Shown: piece after piece, positions 7,449-16,413 of the stretch | How the letters are laid out: every line of letters begins with the position of its first letter | Numbering within the stretch: the stretch's first letter is position 1 | Assembly: GCA_021414065.1 (NCBI GenBank) | Contig: JAIOPE010000037.1 | Coordinates: forward strand, 87,960 to 151,959 | Origin: Planctomycetota bacterium | GTDB lineage: Bacteria; Planctomycetota; JAJSAM01; JAJVHW01 | Direction: 5' to 3' | DNA: 64,000 nucleotides | Program-made: the position numbers and the translations under genes | Notes under the pieces: generated by a model | What the model saw: only the letters and a program-made list of their open reading frames with translations | Databases searched by the model: none | What the model was told of the DNA's origin: nothing

Positions 7449-9311
7449 ATGACAGGCACGACAGGCATGACACCAGGTAGTCCGAGCAACCGCGCGACGC
7501 CCCTCCGGAGCCGACGCGGCCCTGCGACCGCTGTCACCATTGCGTTCGCTGCCGTGCTGGCCTTCGGTGCAGGCATCGCGGCGTCGCCGCGGGCCGGGGA
7601 AGCCCGCGCACAGGGCGTCCCGCTCGAGCTCGAAGATGTCCGGGATCTCGTCTCGCGTTGCGTGCACTTCGCCCGTCGCACCCCCGGCACCCCGGCGCTC
7701 TCGATCGCAGTCACCGACGTCGAGGGCAACGCGCTCGGCGTCTTCCACATGAACGGCGTGCCCGCACCCGCTTCGATGCTGACGGACGTGCTCGCGGCCG
7801 ACTCCCGCGAGCGACGCACGGCCCGCGCCCTTGCGAAAGCGGGTACCGCCTCGTACTTCTCGAGCGACCAGGAGACGTTCTCCACGCGCACGGCCGCGTT
7901 CATCATCCAGGACCACTTCCCGCCCGGCGTGCGGTTCATGCCGGCCGGTCCGCTCTACGGCGTCGAGTTCTCGAGCTTCGCCGGGTCGGACGTCAACGAG
8001 ATCGCGTATCCGCGGCCCGCTGCCGGGTTCGAGGCGCGCGTCCGCGGCGACCTGGGCGGGATCGGGCTCTTCAAGGGCGGGCGCCGCGTCGGCGGACTCG
8101 GCATCGACGACGGCGACGGCGGCAAGCAGATCAGCATCCCCGACCGCATCCTGTTCGGCGGCGGGGGCGCCGACGACTACCGGCTGACGCACGCGAACAT
8201 CGAACGCGGCCGGAACATCGAACAGATCGCAGTCGCCGCGGCCCGCCCGTACCTGGCGCCGCCCGACATCCGCGCGGCCCGCATCCTCGTGGGCGGCGTG
8301 CGACTCCCCTTCGCCCGCCCCGTGAACCTCGCGGACACGTCTGCCGCACCGGCCGTCCCGGGCGTGGACGGCGACTACGACGCGTCATACCCCGTGCGCG
8401 CCGCGGGGCCGATCCTGTCGCGGTTCGCAGCGGCGAGGCTCGACCCGCCGAGCGGTGCGGGCCCGGACGCCCGCTCGTACTCGGGCGAGATGCCGCTCGC
8501 CTTCGCGCCCCGCGCCGGCACCGACGGCATCCTGTCGAAGGACGACGTCCTGCAGATGCTCTGGCAGGGCGCCCGCCGGGCGAGCGTCACCCGCGGTGCG
8601 ATCCGGCGGCCCATCGGCCTCGGGATGCAGTGCTGGATCTCGGTCGTGGACACGCAGGGCGAGGTGCTCGGAGCCTTCCGCTATCAAGAGGACGCGACGC
8701 TCTTCTCGTACGACGTGGCCGTGCAGAAGGCGCGCACTGCGGCGTTCTTCTCCGACGATCGCGTCGCGTGGAGCGCCCGCGGCATCGGCACGTTCGCGCA
8801 GGCCTTCTACCCGGCGGGCCAGCAGGACGCGTACCAGGGTCCGCTCTTCCAGTTGCAGGACGGCATCACGGTCGGGCTCCTGACGGGCGGCATCCCCGCG
8901 ACGTCATTCGCGCTGCGCAACGGCATCACCGTGTTCCCCGGCGGCGTGCCCGTCTACAAGGGCGGCGTGCTCGCGGGCGCCGTCGGCGTCTCGGGCGACG
9001 GCATCGACCAGGACGACATCGTGGCGACGTCGGCATCGACGGGCTTCCAGGCACCCGGCTCGATCCGCTGCGACGCGGTGGACGGCGCAACGCTGAAGCG
9101 AAGCCTGGTGCGCGTGCTTGACCGTCTCGAATCGCACGTCCCCGCCGACCCGGGCATGTTCGACGTGTCGGGCGGCGTGGATCAGGTCGGCCTTTCGTTC
9201 TTCCACGAACGCCTCCGCGACTGCCGGAAGCGACTCCGGACCGTGCCGTTCGTGCTCGGCCCCGCCTACGTCAAGTTCCCGCGCCACCCCGGCCCGGTCA
9301 CGGTCCGTTGA
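7449..9311 (+). CDS. Exported GlcG/HbpS-like haem-binding protein (two domains)
   Basis: The track ORF begins at TTG 7422. I prefer ATG 7449, which follows a GGGAG and gives a signal peptide (RRGPATAVTIAFAAVLAFGAG ... ARAQG), for about 620 aa. Two regions, after the signal peptide and from about 370, have GlcG/HbpS (DUF336-like) character: ALSIAVTDVEGNALGVFHM with GGLGIDDGD, and QCWISVVDTQGEVLGAFRY with GAVGVSGDGIDQDD. Proteins of this family bind haem or act as cofactor-binding accessory domains; here the role is inferred. It overlaps the leader of the next gene closely (12-base gap to ATG 9323) and precedes an outer-membrane-like protein and a multihaem cytochrome, so a role in haem handling or electron transfer on the cell exterior is plausible. 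Confidence 0.6.
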   Translation: MTGTTGMTPGSPSNRATPLRSRRGPATAVTIAFAAVLAFGAGIAASPRAGEARAQGVPLELEDVRDLVSRCVHFARRTPGTPALSIAVTDVEGNALGVFHMNGVPAPASMLTDVLAADSRERRTARALAKAGTASYFSSDQETFSTRTAAFIIQDHFPPGVRFMPAGPLYGVEFSSFAGSDVNEIAYPRPAAGFEARVRGDLGGIGLFKGGRRVGGLGIDDGDGGKQISIPDRILFGGGGADDYRLTHANIERGRNIEQIAVAAARPYLAPPDIRAARILVGGVRLPFARPVNLADTSAAPAVPGVDGDYDASYPVRAAGPILSRFAAARLDPPSGAGPDARSYSGEMPLAFAPRAGTDGILSKDDVLQMLWQGARRASVTRGAIRRPIGLGMQCWISVVDTQGEVLGAFRYQEDATLFSYDVAVQKARTAAFFSDDRVAWSARGIGTFAQAFYPAGQQDAYQGPLFQLQDGITVGLLTGGIPATSFALRNGITVFPGGVPVYKGGVLAGAVGVSGDGIDQDDIVATSASTGFQAPGSIRCDAVDGATLKRSLVRVLDRLESHVPADPGMFDVSGGVDQVGLSFFHERLRDCRKRLRTVPFVLGPAYVKFPRHPGPVTVR

Positions 9312-9322
9312 GGAGCCACGCC

Positions 9323-11260
9323 ATGCACAACAGCACGCGTCTCCTCCTTGTCGCCGGCGTCCTTCTCCCCGTCACTGCGGGGTGCAAGGTGCAACCGGTG
9401 GACGGCAACATCGACCGCCGTCAGCCGGTCGCGGCCGAGTCGCTCGCGAGCACGTTGAAGAGCGGCGGCGGCACCATCGACACGCTGGGACACGGCGACA
9501 GCGTCACGGTCGGCGGCGGCACCGCCGGCGGCGTGAACACCGGAGCGGGCGGGCTCGGTCCCGCCGCCCGCGAGGCGGTGAAGTTCCTGCCGCTCGGCTA
9601 CGCCGGCGACGATCCGGGCGCACGCGCCCGCGGCGACGCTCCGTACGAGGACATCGTCCCCCACCCGGATCGTTGGCGCGTCGGCTTCCCGGCGTGGGAG
9701 CGCGGCTCGATGACAGACTCCCCGTGGGATCTCGGCGCCTGGTGGGATCCGTACCACCAGAACGTGCTGAAGGGCGACTACCCGCTCCCCGGCACCCAGA
9801 ACCTCTTCCTCTCCCTCGAGGCGAGCGCCGTCCTCAAGTACGAGACGAAGAAGCTGCCGATCCCGTCGGGCGGCTTCCCGCGCGACGCAGGCAACGACAC
9901 GTTCTTCGGGAGCTCTCACCTGCACGCCATCGAGGAGACGCTGTTCATCACCGCCGACCTCTTCCACGGTGAGACGTCGTTCAAGCCGGTGGACTGGCGC
10001 GTGCTCATCAAGGGCGCCTTCAACAAGAACTACGTCGCGACGCAGGAAAACGGCGTGCTCTACGCCGACGCCTCCGCCGGGCGCACGCGCACCGACGACC
10101 ACGCCACGCTCCAGCAGGCGTTCTTCGAGACGACCATCGCTTCCGTCAGCCCCAAGTACGACGTCATCCAGGCGCGTCTCGGCATCCAGCAGTTCAACTC
10201 CGACTTCCGCGGGTTCATGTTCTGCGACGACACGCTCGGCGCGCGGTTCTTCGGCAACTACGACGACAACAAGTGGCAGTGGAACCTTGGCTGGTTCCCG
10301 CGGCTCGAGAAGGACACGAACTCGGGCCTGAACACGCTCCACAAGAACGGCCAGAACGTCTACGTCGCGAACGTCTACCGCCAGGACGCGCTCGCGGCGC
10401 TGCTCCCGAAGTGGAAGGACGCGAACTGGAGTCACGGCCTCACGACGCAGGTGTCGATCCACCACCTCGACTCGAACGCGTCCGTCCACTACGACGAGAA
10501 CGATATCCTGGTGCGCCCGCGCATCGTCGGGTCGCTCGTGCCCGGCGAGTCGAACCTGACGTGGCTCGGCTGGACGAACGACGGCCACATCGACCGCATC
10601 AACGTCACGTCGGCGCTCTATCACGCGAGCGGCACCCAGGACTTCGACGAGATCGCCGGCCGCAAGGTCGATGTCGAGGGCAACCTCGCGGCGCTGGAGT
10701 TGTCGATCGACCGCGACTGGATGCGCTTCCGCGTGCAGGGCCTCTGGCAGAGCGGCGACGACAAGCCGCAGGACGGCACCGCGAAGGGCTTCGACGCCAT
10801 CTTCGACAACGAGAACTTCGCCGGAGGCGAGTTCGGCTTCTGGAACCGGCAGGGCATCGGCCTCGCGGGCACCGGCGTCGGACTCGTGCAGGGCGGCAGC
10901 CTCTACAACACGCTGCGATCGAGCAAGCTCGAGGGCAGCCCGGCGTTCGTCAACCCGGGCCTGCTGCTGCTCGGCGCCGGCTGGGACGCCCAGCTCACGC
11001 CGAAGATGAAACTCATCGCGAACGCATCGCACCTCTGGTTCGACGACACCGCGTCGCTCGAGTACGTGCTCGGCCAGGGGAAACTCCACCGCGCGATCGG
11101 GTGGGACCTCTCGGCCGGCGTGATCTGGCGCCCGCTCCTCACCGACAACGTGATCGTCAAGACCGGCGTTTCGGCGCTGCTCCCGAGCCGAGGGTTCGAG
11201 GACATCTACACCGACGACACGCTCTACGCGGGCTTCCTCGAACTCGTCCTCACCTGGTGA
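9323..11260 (+). CDS. Outer-membrane beta-barrel-like protein with N-terminal lipobox-like motif
   Basis: Start set at ATG 9323, not TTG 9308, because GAGGAG sits just before it and it yields MHNSTRLLLVAGVLLPVTAGC, a lipoprotein-type leader; about 645 aa. The mature protein is rich in alternating aromatic/polar stretches (WQWNLGWFPRL, LTWLGWTNDGHIDRINV, MKLIANASHLWFDD) and ends LELVLTW, an aromatic C-terminus typical of beta-barrels. I do not recognise a named family; the pattern is porin-like. Position between a haem-binding protein and a lipoprotein multihaem cytochrome suggests a porin-cytochrome conduit partner (inference). A lipidated cysteine plus a beta-barrel is unusual, so the lipobox may instead be a normal cleavage region. 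Confidence 0.6.
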   Translation: MHNSTRLLLVAGVLLPVTAGCKVQPVDGNIDRRQPVAAESLASTLKSGGGTIDTLGHGDSVTVGGGTAGGVNTGAGGLGPAAREAVKFLPLGYAGDDPGARARGDAPYEDIVPHPDRWRVGFPAWERGSMTDSPWDLGAWWDPYHQNVLKGDYPLPGTQNLFLSLEASAVLKYETKKLPIPSGGFPRDAGNDTFFGSSHLHAIEETLFITADLFHGETSFKPVDWRVLIKGAFNKNYVATQENGVLYADASAGRTRTDDHATLQQAFFETTIASVSPKYDVIQARLGIQQFNSDFRGFMFCDDTLGARFFGNYDDNKWQWNLGWFPRLEKDTNSGLNTLHKNGQNVYVANVYRQDALAALLPKWKDANWSHGLTTQVSIHHLDSNASVHYDENDILVRPRIVGSLVPGESNLTWLGWTNDGHIDRINVTSALYHASGTQDFDEIAGRKVDVEGNLAALELSIDRDWMRFRVQGLWQSGDDKPQDGTAKGFDAIFDNENFAGGEFGFWNRQGIGLAGTGVGLVQGGSLYNTLRSSKLEGSPAFVNPGLLLLGAGWDAQLTPKMKLIANASHLWFDDTASLEYVLGQGKLHRAIGWDLSAGVIWRPLLTDNVIVKTGVSALLPSRGFEDIYTDDTLYAGFLELVLTW

Positions 11261-11265
11261 ACCCC

Positions 11266-14200
11266 ATGAACCGCAAGAACCTCCTCCGCGGCTCGCTCCT
11301 CTGCTTCGCGGGCTCCGCACTCCTCGCAGGGTGCCTCGCGTCGTCCGACGGACCGCCTGATCTCGCGCCCCCCGGATCGGTTTGGGACAGCCACCGCGCC
11401 GCCGCCCGGGTCGCCTCGCAAGCCGAGGATCGTGGGCCCGACCTCGCGTCGCGCATGGCGAAGGCGTCGGCCGAGTACGACGCGAAGAGCAAGGGCTGCC
11501 TCGCCTCCGGATGTCACGAGGGCGTCGAGCCGGCACACGCGCGGCAGACCGTGCAGATCGGCTGCGTGGACTGCCACGGCGGCGACGGCCTCGCGACCGC
11601 GAAGAACGACGCGCACGTGCTGCCGCCGGACCCGGAGATGACCGCGAAGACCGCGGCCATCCGTCAGGACGCCGAGTGGATGGCGCTGCCGTACGAGTAC
11701 GTTCGCTTCGTCAACCCGGGCGACCTGCGCGTCGTGGACTCGACGTGCGGCCCGTGCCACGCCAACGAGGCGTACGCGTCGAAGAAGAGCATGATGACCC
11801 ACGGGGCGATGCTCTGGGGCGCAGCGCTCTACAACAACGGCAGCTTCCCGCTGAAGCGCCCGCACTTCGGCGAGGCGTACGACGAGAACGGCATGCCCGC
11901 GCGCATGCAGACCGTTCCCGCGCCGACCGACGACGAGATCAAGACGAAGGGCGTGCTCGCGTATCTCGATCCGCTCCCGCGCTACAACATCTCGCAGATG
12001 GGCAACATCCTCCGCGTGTTCGAACGCGGCACGACGAAGCCCCTCGAGCTCGCGAACCCCAACAAGGACGAAGACCCGGGCCTGCCCGCGCGCCGTCTCT
12101 CGTTCCGCGGCCCCGGCACGCAACTCCGCACCGACCCGGTCTACCTCGGCATCACGAAGACGCGCCTCCTCGACCCGATCCTGTGGATGCCCGGCTCGAA
12201 CGACCACCCCGGCGACTACCGCCACTCCGGTTGCACCGCGTGCCACATGGTCTACGCGAACGACCGCGACCCCGACCACTCGGGCCCGTGGGCGAAGTTC
12301 GGCAACCGCGGCCTCTCGCAGTCGAAGGACAAGTCGATCCCGAAGAACGAGTCGGGCCACCCGATCACCCACACGATGACCCGCTCGATCCCGTCGAGCC
12401 AGTGCATCGTCTGCCACATGCACCCCGGCACGAACATGGTCACCACGTACTACGGCGACCTCTGGTACGACAACGAGACCGACGCCGCGGGCCTCTATCA
12501 CGGCCGCGAGGACCAGTCGCACCAAGAGGTCTACGACACGCAGGAGCTGAACCCCGAGGGCTCGGCGCTCCGCGGCAAGTGGGGAGACCCCGAGTTCCTG
12601 GCCGACATCACGTCGAAGAACGGTGAGCTCCGGAACGTGCAGTTCTCGGACTACCACGGCCACGGCTGGCTCTACCGCAAGGTCTGGAAGAAGGATCGCA
12701 AGGGCAACATGCTCGACGCGAACGACCAGATCGTCTCGCCCGACGACCCGAAGAAGTGGGAGAAGACCGTCCACCTGAAAGACATCCACCTCGAGCGCGG
12801 GATGCACTGCGTCGATTGCCACTTCACGCAGGACGTCCACGGCACGGGCAAGCTCCACCAGGAGCCGCGCGCGGCGACCGAGATCATGTGCGTGGACTGC
12901 CACGGCACGTACAAGGCGCGCGCCACGCTCATCACGTCGGGCGTGGTCGGCGGGAACGACCTGACGCAGTCGATGACACCCTTCGGCGCTCGGTTCATCA
13001 GCCGCCGCGGTGTGATCTACCAGCAGTCGCAGATGGACAAGGACGTGCTGTGGGCCGTGCCGCAGGTGGCCGACTCGATCGACCCGGCAAACGCGGGCAA
13101 GCAGTACTTCGAGGGCCAGGACACCGGCCGGAAGCGCCCCGTCTACAACGAGAAGGCGCGCTGGGCGAAGACCGTGAAGAAGGACGGCCAGACCTGGGGC
13201 GACGGCACCGTCGGCGAGATGGAACTCGCGCACTCGAACGACCGCATCACGTGCCAGACGTGCCACACGTCGTGGACCACGTCGTGCTTCGGCTGCCACC
13301 TCTCGATGAAAGCCAACAGCCGCAAGGAGATCCGCCACTACGAGGGCGGCACCTCGCGCAACTGGACGCAGTACAACTATCAATCGATGCGCGACGAAAC
13401 ATACATGATCGGCATCGACGGAACCGTCACCGGGAACAAGATCAGCCCCGTGCGGCCGGCCTGCCCGATCATCGTCGGCTCGCAGAACCAGAACCGCGAG
13501 TGGCTGTACTCCCAGCAGCAGACGATCAGCGCGGAGGGCTTCTCGGGTCAGGCGTTCTCGCCGTACGTGCCGCACACCGTGCGCCGCACCGAGACGAAGA
13601 CCTGCACCGACTGCCACCTCTCCGAGCAGAACGACAACAACGCGCTCATCGCCCACCTGCTCACGCAGGGCACCAACTTCACGGGCTTCATGGGACGCAT
13701 CTGCTACGTCGGCGCCGGCGACGGCGGCTTCTACGCGGTCACCGTGACCGAGCGCGACGAGCCGCAGGCCGTGATCGGTTCCACGCTCCACCGCGACGCG
13801 TTCCCCGAGCGCTTCAAGGCGTTCGTCGATGGCGGCCGCGTACTCGGCGAGGCCTACCACCACCACGGTGAAGACACGCGCTCGATCCAGCTCCGCGGCG
13901 AGTACCTCTACGCCGCCGAGGGCGAGGGCGGCCTCGAGATCTACGACGTCTCGAACGTGGACAACAAGGGCTTCAGCGAGCGCATGACCACGTCGCTCAA
14001 CTCGCCGCTCGGCCAGAAGTTCTACGTCCACACGAAGGACGCCCGCGCCGTCGCCAGCCCGACCACGCTCGGCGTGGACCCGACGCGCCCCCACCGCGCG
14101 GAGAACGAGGAAGGCCCGATCCACCTGCTCTACGCGTTCCTCTACGTGGCCGACCGCGAAGAGGGCCTCGTCATGGTCCTCGCCGCGACGCTCCTCGACG

Positions 14201-15024
14201 GCGACCCGACGAACAACTTCCTCGATCGCACCGTGGTCTTCAACCCGGACGGCGTCCTCGACGGTGCCGAGTCGATCACGATCGCCGGCAACTACGCGTA
14301 CGTCGGGGCGAAGCAGGGGCTCGTCGTTCTCGACCTGTCCGCGATCTCGCTCACCGACATGAAGCCGAAGGTCGTGAAGGTGATCCCCGAGCTCCAGGGC
14401 ATCACGTCGATCGCGGTGCAGTTCCGTTATGCGTTCGTCACCGACGCCAAGGGCCTCGCCGTCGTGGACGTCACCGACCCGGCGAAGGCCGTGGTCGTCC
14501 CTGGCGCCCGCATCGCGCTGGAGCAGGCGAACGACGTCTTCGTGGCCCGCACGTACGCCTACGTCTCCGCCGGCAAGAAGGGCCTCGTGATCGTGGACGT
14601 CGAGAACCCGGAGAAGCCGAAGATCGATCAGGTCTTCGACGCCGACGGGAAGATGAACGACGTGCGGATGACGCGCATCGCGATCACGAACACCTCGCTC
14701 TTCGCGTACGTGGCCGACGGCGTGAACGGCCTCCGCGTCGTGCAGCTCACGTCGCCCGAGACCGTCCCGCAGTTCGCCGGTTTCAGCCCGCGCCCGAAGC
14801 CGGTCCTCATCTCGACCTTCCCGACCCCGACTCCGGCGAAGGCCCTGTCGAAGCCCCTCGACCGCGACCGCGGCGTGGACGAGAGCGGCAACCAGCTCAC
14901 CGTCTTCGGCCGCATCGGATCGCGCCCCTTGAACGGCGAGGAGTCCCGCCGCCTCTACATCCGCGACGGCAAGCTCTTCCGCGTGTCGGACAAGCCGAAG
15001 ACGAAGGCCCTCGACCCGAAATGA
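11266..15024 (+). CDS. Multihaem c-type cytochrome lipoprotein with LVIVD propeller
   Basis: About 1252 aa from ATG 11266 (5 bases after the upstream stop; GTG 11257 is an overlapping alternative). The leader ends in SALLAGC, a good lipobox. The N-terminal two thirds carry nine CxxCH motifs (CVDCH, CGPCH, CTACH, CIVCH, CVDCH, CVDCH, CQTCH, CFGCH, CTDCH) and one CX4CH (CLASGCH), so up to ten covalent haems. From about residue 860 the protein changes to LVIVD-type propeller repeats (YLYAAEGEGGLEIYDVSN, YAYVGAKQGLVVLDLS, YAFVTDAKGLAVVDV, YAYVSAGKKGLVIVDVENP, FAYVADGVNGLRVV). Last gene of a three-gene cluster and followed by strong hairpins. Likely acts on the outer surface or periplasmic face in electron transfer; acceptor unknown. 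Confidence 0.88.
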   Translation: MNRKNLLRGSLLCFAGSALLAGCLASSDGPPDLAPPGSVWDSHRAAARVASQAEDRGPDLASRMAKASAEYDAKSKGCLASGCHEGVEPAHARQTVQIGCVDCHGGDGLATAKNDAHVLPPDPEMTAKTAAIRQDAEWMALPYEYVRFVNPGDLRVVDSTCGPCHANEAYASKKSMMTHGAMLWGAALYNNGSFPLKRPHFGEAYDENGMPARMQTVPAPTDDEIKTKGVLAYLDPLPRYNISQMGNILRVFERGTTKPLELANPNKDEDPGLPARRLSFRGPGTQLRTDPVYLGITKTRLLDPILWMPGSNDHPGDYRHSGCTACHMVYANDRDPDHSGPWAKFGNRGLSQSKDKSIPKNESGHPITHTMTRSIPSSQCIVCHMHPGTNMVTTYYGDLWYDNETDAAGLYHGREDQSHQEVYDTQELNPEGSALRGKWGDPEFLADITSKNGELRNVQFSDYHGHGWLYRKVWKKDRKGNMLDANDQIVSPDDPKKWEKTVHLKDIHLERGMHCVDCHFTQDVHGTGKLHQEPRAATEIMCVDCHGTYKARATLITSGVVGGNDLTQSMTPFGARFISRRGVIYQQSQMDKDVLWAVPQVADSIDPANAGKQYFEGQDTGRKRPVYNEKARWAKTVKKDGQTWGDGTVGEMELAHSNDRITCQTCHTSWTTSCFGCHLSMKANSRKEIRHYEGGTSRNWTQYNYQSMRDETYMIGIDGTVTGNKISPVRPACPIIVGSQNQNREWLYSQQQTISAEGFSGQAFSPYVPHTVRRTETKTCTDCHLSEQNDNNALIAHLLTQGTNFTGFMGRICYVGAGDGGFYAVTVTERDEPQAVIGSTLHRDAFPERFKAFVDGGRVLGEAYHHHGEDTRSIQLRGEYLYAAEGEGGLEIYDVSNVDNKGFSERMTTSLNSPLGQKFYVHTKDARAVASPTTLGVDPTRPHRAENEEGPIHLLYAFLYVADREEGLVMVLAATLLDGDPTNNFLDRTVVFNPDGVLDGAESITIAGNYAYVGAKQGLVVLDLSAISLTDMKPKVVKVIPELQGITSIAVQFRYAFVTDAKGLAVVDVTDPAKAVVVPGARIALEQANDVFVARTYAYVSAGKKGLVIVDVENPEKPKIDQVFDADGKMNDVRMTRIAITNTSLFAYVADGVNGLRVVQLTSPETVPQFAGFSPRPKPVLISTFPTPTPAKALSKPLDRDRGVDESGNQLTVFGRIGSRPLNGEESRRLYIRDGKLFRVSDKPKTKALDPK

Positions 15025-15041
15025 GAGCGCTGCGCGCTCTC
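15023..15041. terminator. Perfect 8-bp hairpin overlapping the cytochrome stop codon
   Basis: GAGAGCGC-TGC-GCGCTCTC begins within the stop codon of the cytochrome gene. There is no T-run, so it may be a transcript-end stabiliser rather than a classical terminator. Confidence 0.45.
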
Positions 15042-15053
15042 AACACGGCGTAC

Positions 15054-15141
15054 GGGGACGGCCTTCGCTTTCAACTTCCCTTCAGCGATCGCTGTTTCGC
15101 CAACGCGCGTCGCAGGGAAGTTGAAAGCGAACGCCGTCCCC
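15054..15141. repeat. Long inverted repeat, 28-bp arms with one mismatch
   Basis: GGGGACGGCCTTCGCTTTCAAC... at 15054-15081 pairs with 15114-15141 with a single mismatch, across a 32-base loop that itself contains the palindrome CAGCGATCGCTG. It lies 13 bases after the terminator-like hairpin of the cytochrome gene. Confidence 0.7.
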
Positions 15142-15252
15142 TGAGCGAAGGCGCGTTCGTTCGTTCGTTCGGGGTACCGGCTTTAGCCGCATGGCCGTCT
15201 GGATAACGGGGGTCTGGCTGCCCGGGGGGAGCGACAGGCAACCGACTTCGTT

Positions 15253-15334
15253 CGCCCCGAAGGGGCAGAGGAACTCAAGCCCAGGGCAACGCCCTGGGAT
15301 TTCGGGATGGTGAATCCCGAGCCCTGTAGGGGCG
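15253..15334 (-). repeat. REP-like element, copy A
   Basis: Contains CGCCCCGAAGGGGC and CCCAGGGCAACGCCCTGGG hairpins and ends CGAGCCCTGTAGGGGCG. Its reverse complement matches copy B at 15413-15494 along the same order of motifs and about the same length. Confidence 0.65.
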
Positions 15335-15412
15335 GCTCAATCCCAGAGGAATGCTGGATCGCACGCGGTCCGCGCAGGCGCGTCGGCCGAGGTCGCACTC
15401 GCGCGGTTCAGT

Positions 15413-15494
15413 CGCCCCTACAGGGCTCGGCGAGGAGGGCAACTCAAACCCAGGGCGTTGCCCTGGGCTGGAGTTACGCTGCCCCTTCGGGGCG
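15413..15494 (+). repeat. REP-like element, copy B
   Basis: CGCCCCTACAGGGCTCG ... CCCAGGGCGTTGCCCTGGG ... GCCCCTTCGGGGCG, inverted relative to copy A with about 78 bases between. This style of palindromic intergenic element is often mobilised by REP-associated transposases; none is seen in this window. Confidence 0.65.
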
Positions 15495-15703
15495 CCGGAA
15501 TCGAGGCTGCGAGCCGTTCACCGGTCGGCGATGGGCTTTCAGCCGGAGGTGGCATCTCGTGGTGACCCCGCGCTCGCTGAGCGCCGCACACGTCGCCACT
15601 CGAGCGACGCATCCACCGGCGCACGCGCCGTGACCCGAGCGACGTCCGACTGAAGTCGGGACTCCGAACGAACCGCAGGCGCCACCTGCTGTATCCTCCT
15701 GAC

Positions 15704-16393
15704 GTGACCCCGAAGCGACGTCGCGTCCTCGTCGTTCTCGCGTGCTGCGCGGCGATCGCCGTCGGGGGCGTCGCCGTCTCCGCGATCCCGCCGACCTATC
15801 CGGATCCGCCGCTCCGGTTCTGGGCGTGGCGCCCGGCGTCCGACTTCCCGAACTACGGCGAAGACGTCGAACCGGGAATCTACGCCGACCGCGGTGGCCC
15901 TGTGGTGTCCGGACTCGAGCAGGTCTATGTCCTCTCAACTCGCGAGTTGCCGCCGACCGTGTTCCGCCCCGAGACCGCATGGAACCGCCTGTTGCGTCGG
16001 ATCGACCACGACTGGGCCGACCGGCTCGGTGGCGACCTGTCGCTGTACGAAGTCCACCGGATCGACTGCGTCGAGGTTGAGTCGGAGACGGACGAACCGG
16101 CCGCCTGGCTCTCCTTCACCCGCGTCACCGACGACCTCCCCGACGGTGCCGTGCCTCGCGCCGATCTCGTCGGCACGTGGCAGGAGGAGTCCGAGAACCA
16201 GGCGTGGGACCTCCGCGCTGACGGCACGCTCGACCGCAAGTGGCGCGTCTCGCTCTCGTCCGGGACCTGGGGCGAGATCGACGGCCTCGTCTTCCTCCGC
16301 CCCGCCGGCCAGCGCTGCCAGGTCCGCGTGCTCCTCCCCGGTCGCACGTCATGGCGCGACGGATACGCGAGGTTCGTCGCCGAGCGCCGCTGA
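15704..16393 (+). CDS. Hypothetical exported protein
   Basis: 229 aa from GTG 15704. The N-terminus is a classic signal peptide (PKRRR then VLVVLACCAAIAVGGVAV). The C-terminal 90 residues (LVGTWQEESENQAWDLRADGT ... SGTWGEIDGLVFLR) resemble small beta-barrel domains in which a GTW opening strand is followed by a D-x-x-A-D-G-T turn, as in lipocalin-like or META-like folds, but I cannot name a family. It stands alone between the repeat block and a convergent minus-strand operon. Confidence 0.6.
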   Translation: MTPKRRRVLVVLACCAAIAVGGVAVSAIPPTYPDPPLRFWAWRPASDFPNYGEDVEPGIYADRGGPVVSGLEQVYVLSTRELPPTVFRPETAWNRLLRRIDHDWADRLGGDLSLYEVHRIDCVEVESETDEPAAWLSFTRVTDDLPDGAVPRADLVGTWQEESENQAWDLRADGTLDRKWRVSLSSGTWGEIDGLVFLRPAGQRCQVRVLLPGRTSWRDGYARFVAERR

Positions 16394-16413
16394 GTTCCGT
16401 TCGCGCCGACCTA

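Larger units (their letters stand above)
15025..15703. other. Non-coding block rich in hairpins and paired repeats
   Basis: About 680 bases without a credible gene; the ORFs listed here read through inverted repeats. It holds a 28-bp-arm hairpin (15054-15141), two inverted copies of an about 82-bp element (15253-15334, 15413-15494), and tail sequence GTCCGACTGAAGTCGGGACT near 15645 that can itself fold. Confidence 0.6.

Noticed and set aside
10273-11265. N-terminal 331 codons of the 1583-aa cytochrome ORF
   Set aside because: Out-of-frame read of the barrel-like gene; the lipoprotein leader begins at 11266.
11224-14124. 966-aa minus-strand ORF
   Set aside because: Antisense to the multihaem cytochrome; composition typical of a high-GC shadow.
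15307-15633. Short ORFs in the repeat block
   Set aside because: They read through hairpins and REP-like elements, have no ribosome site and no protein-like composition.
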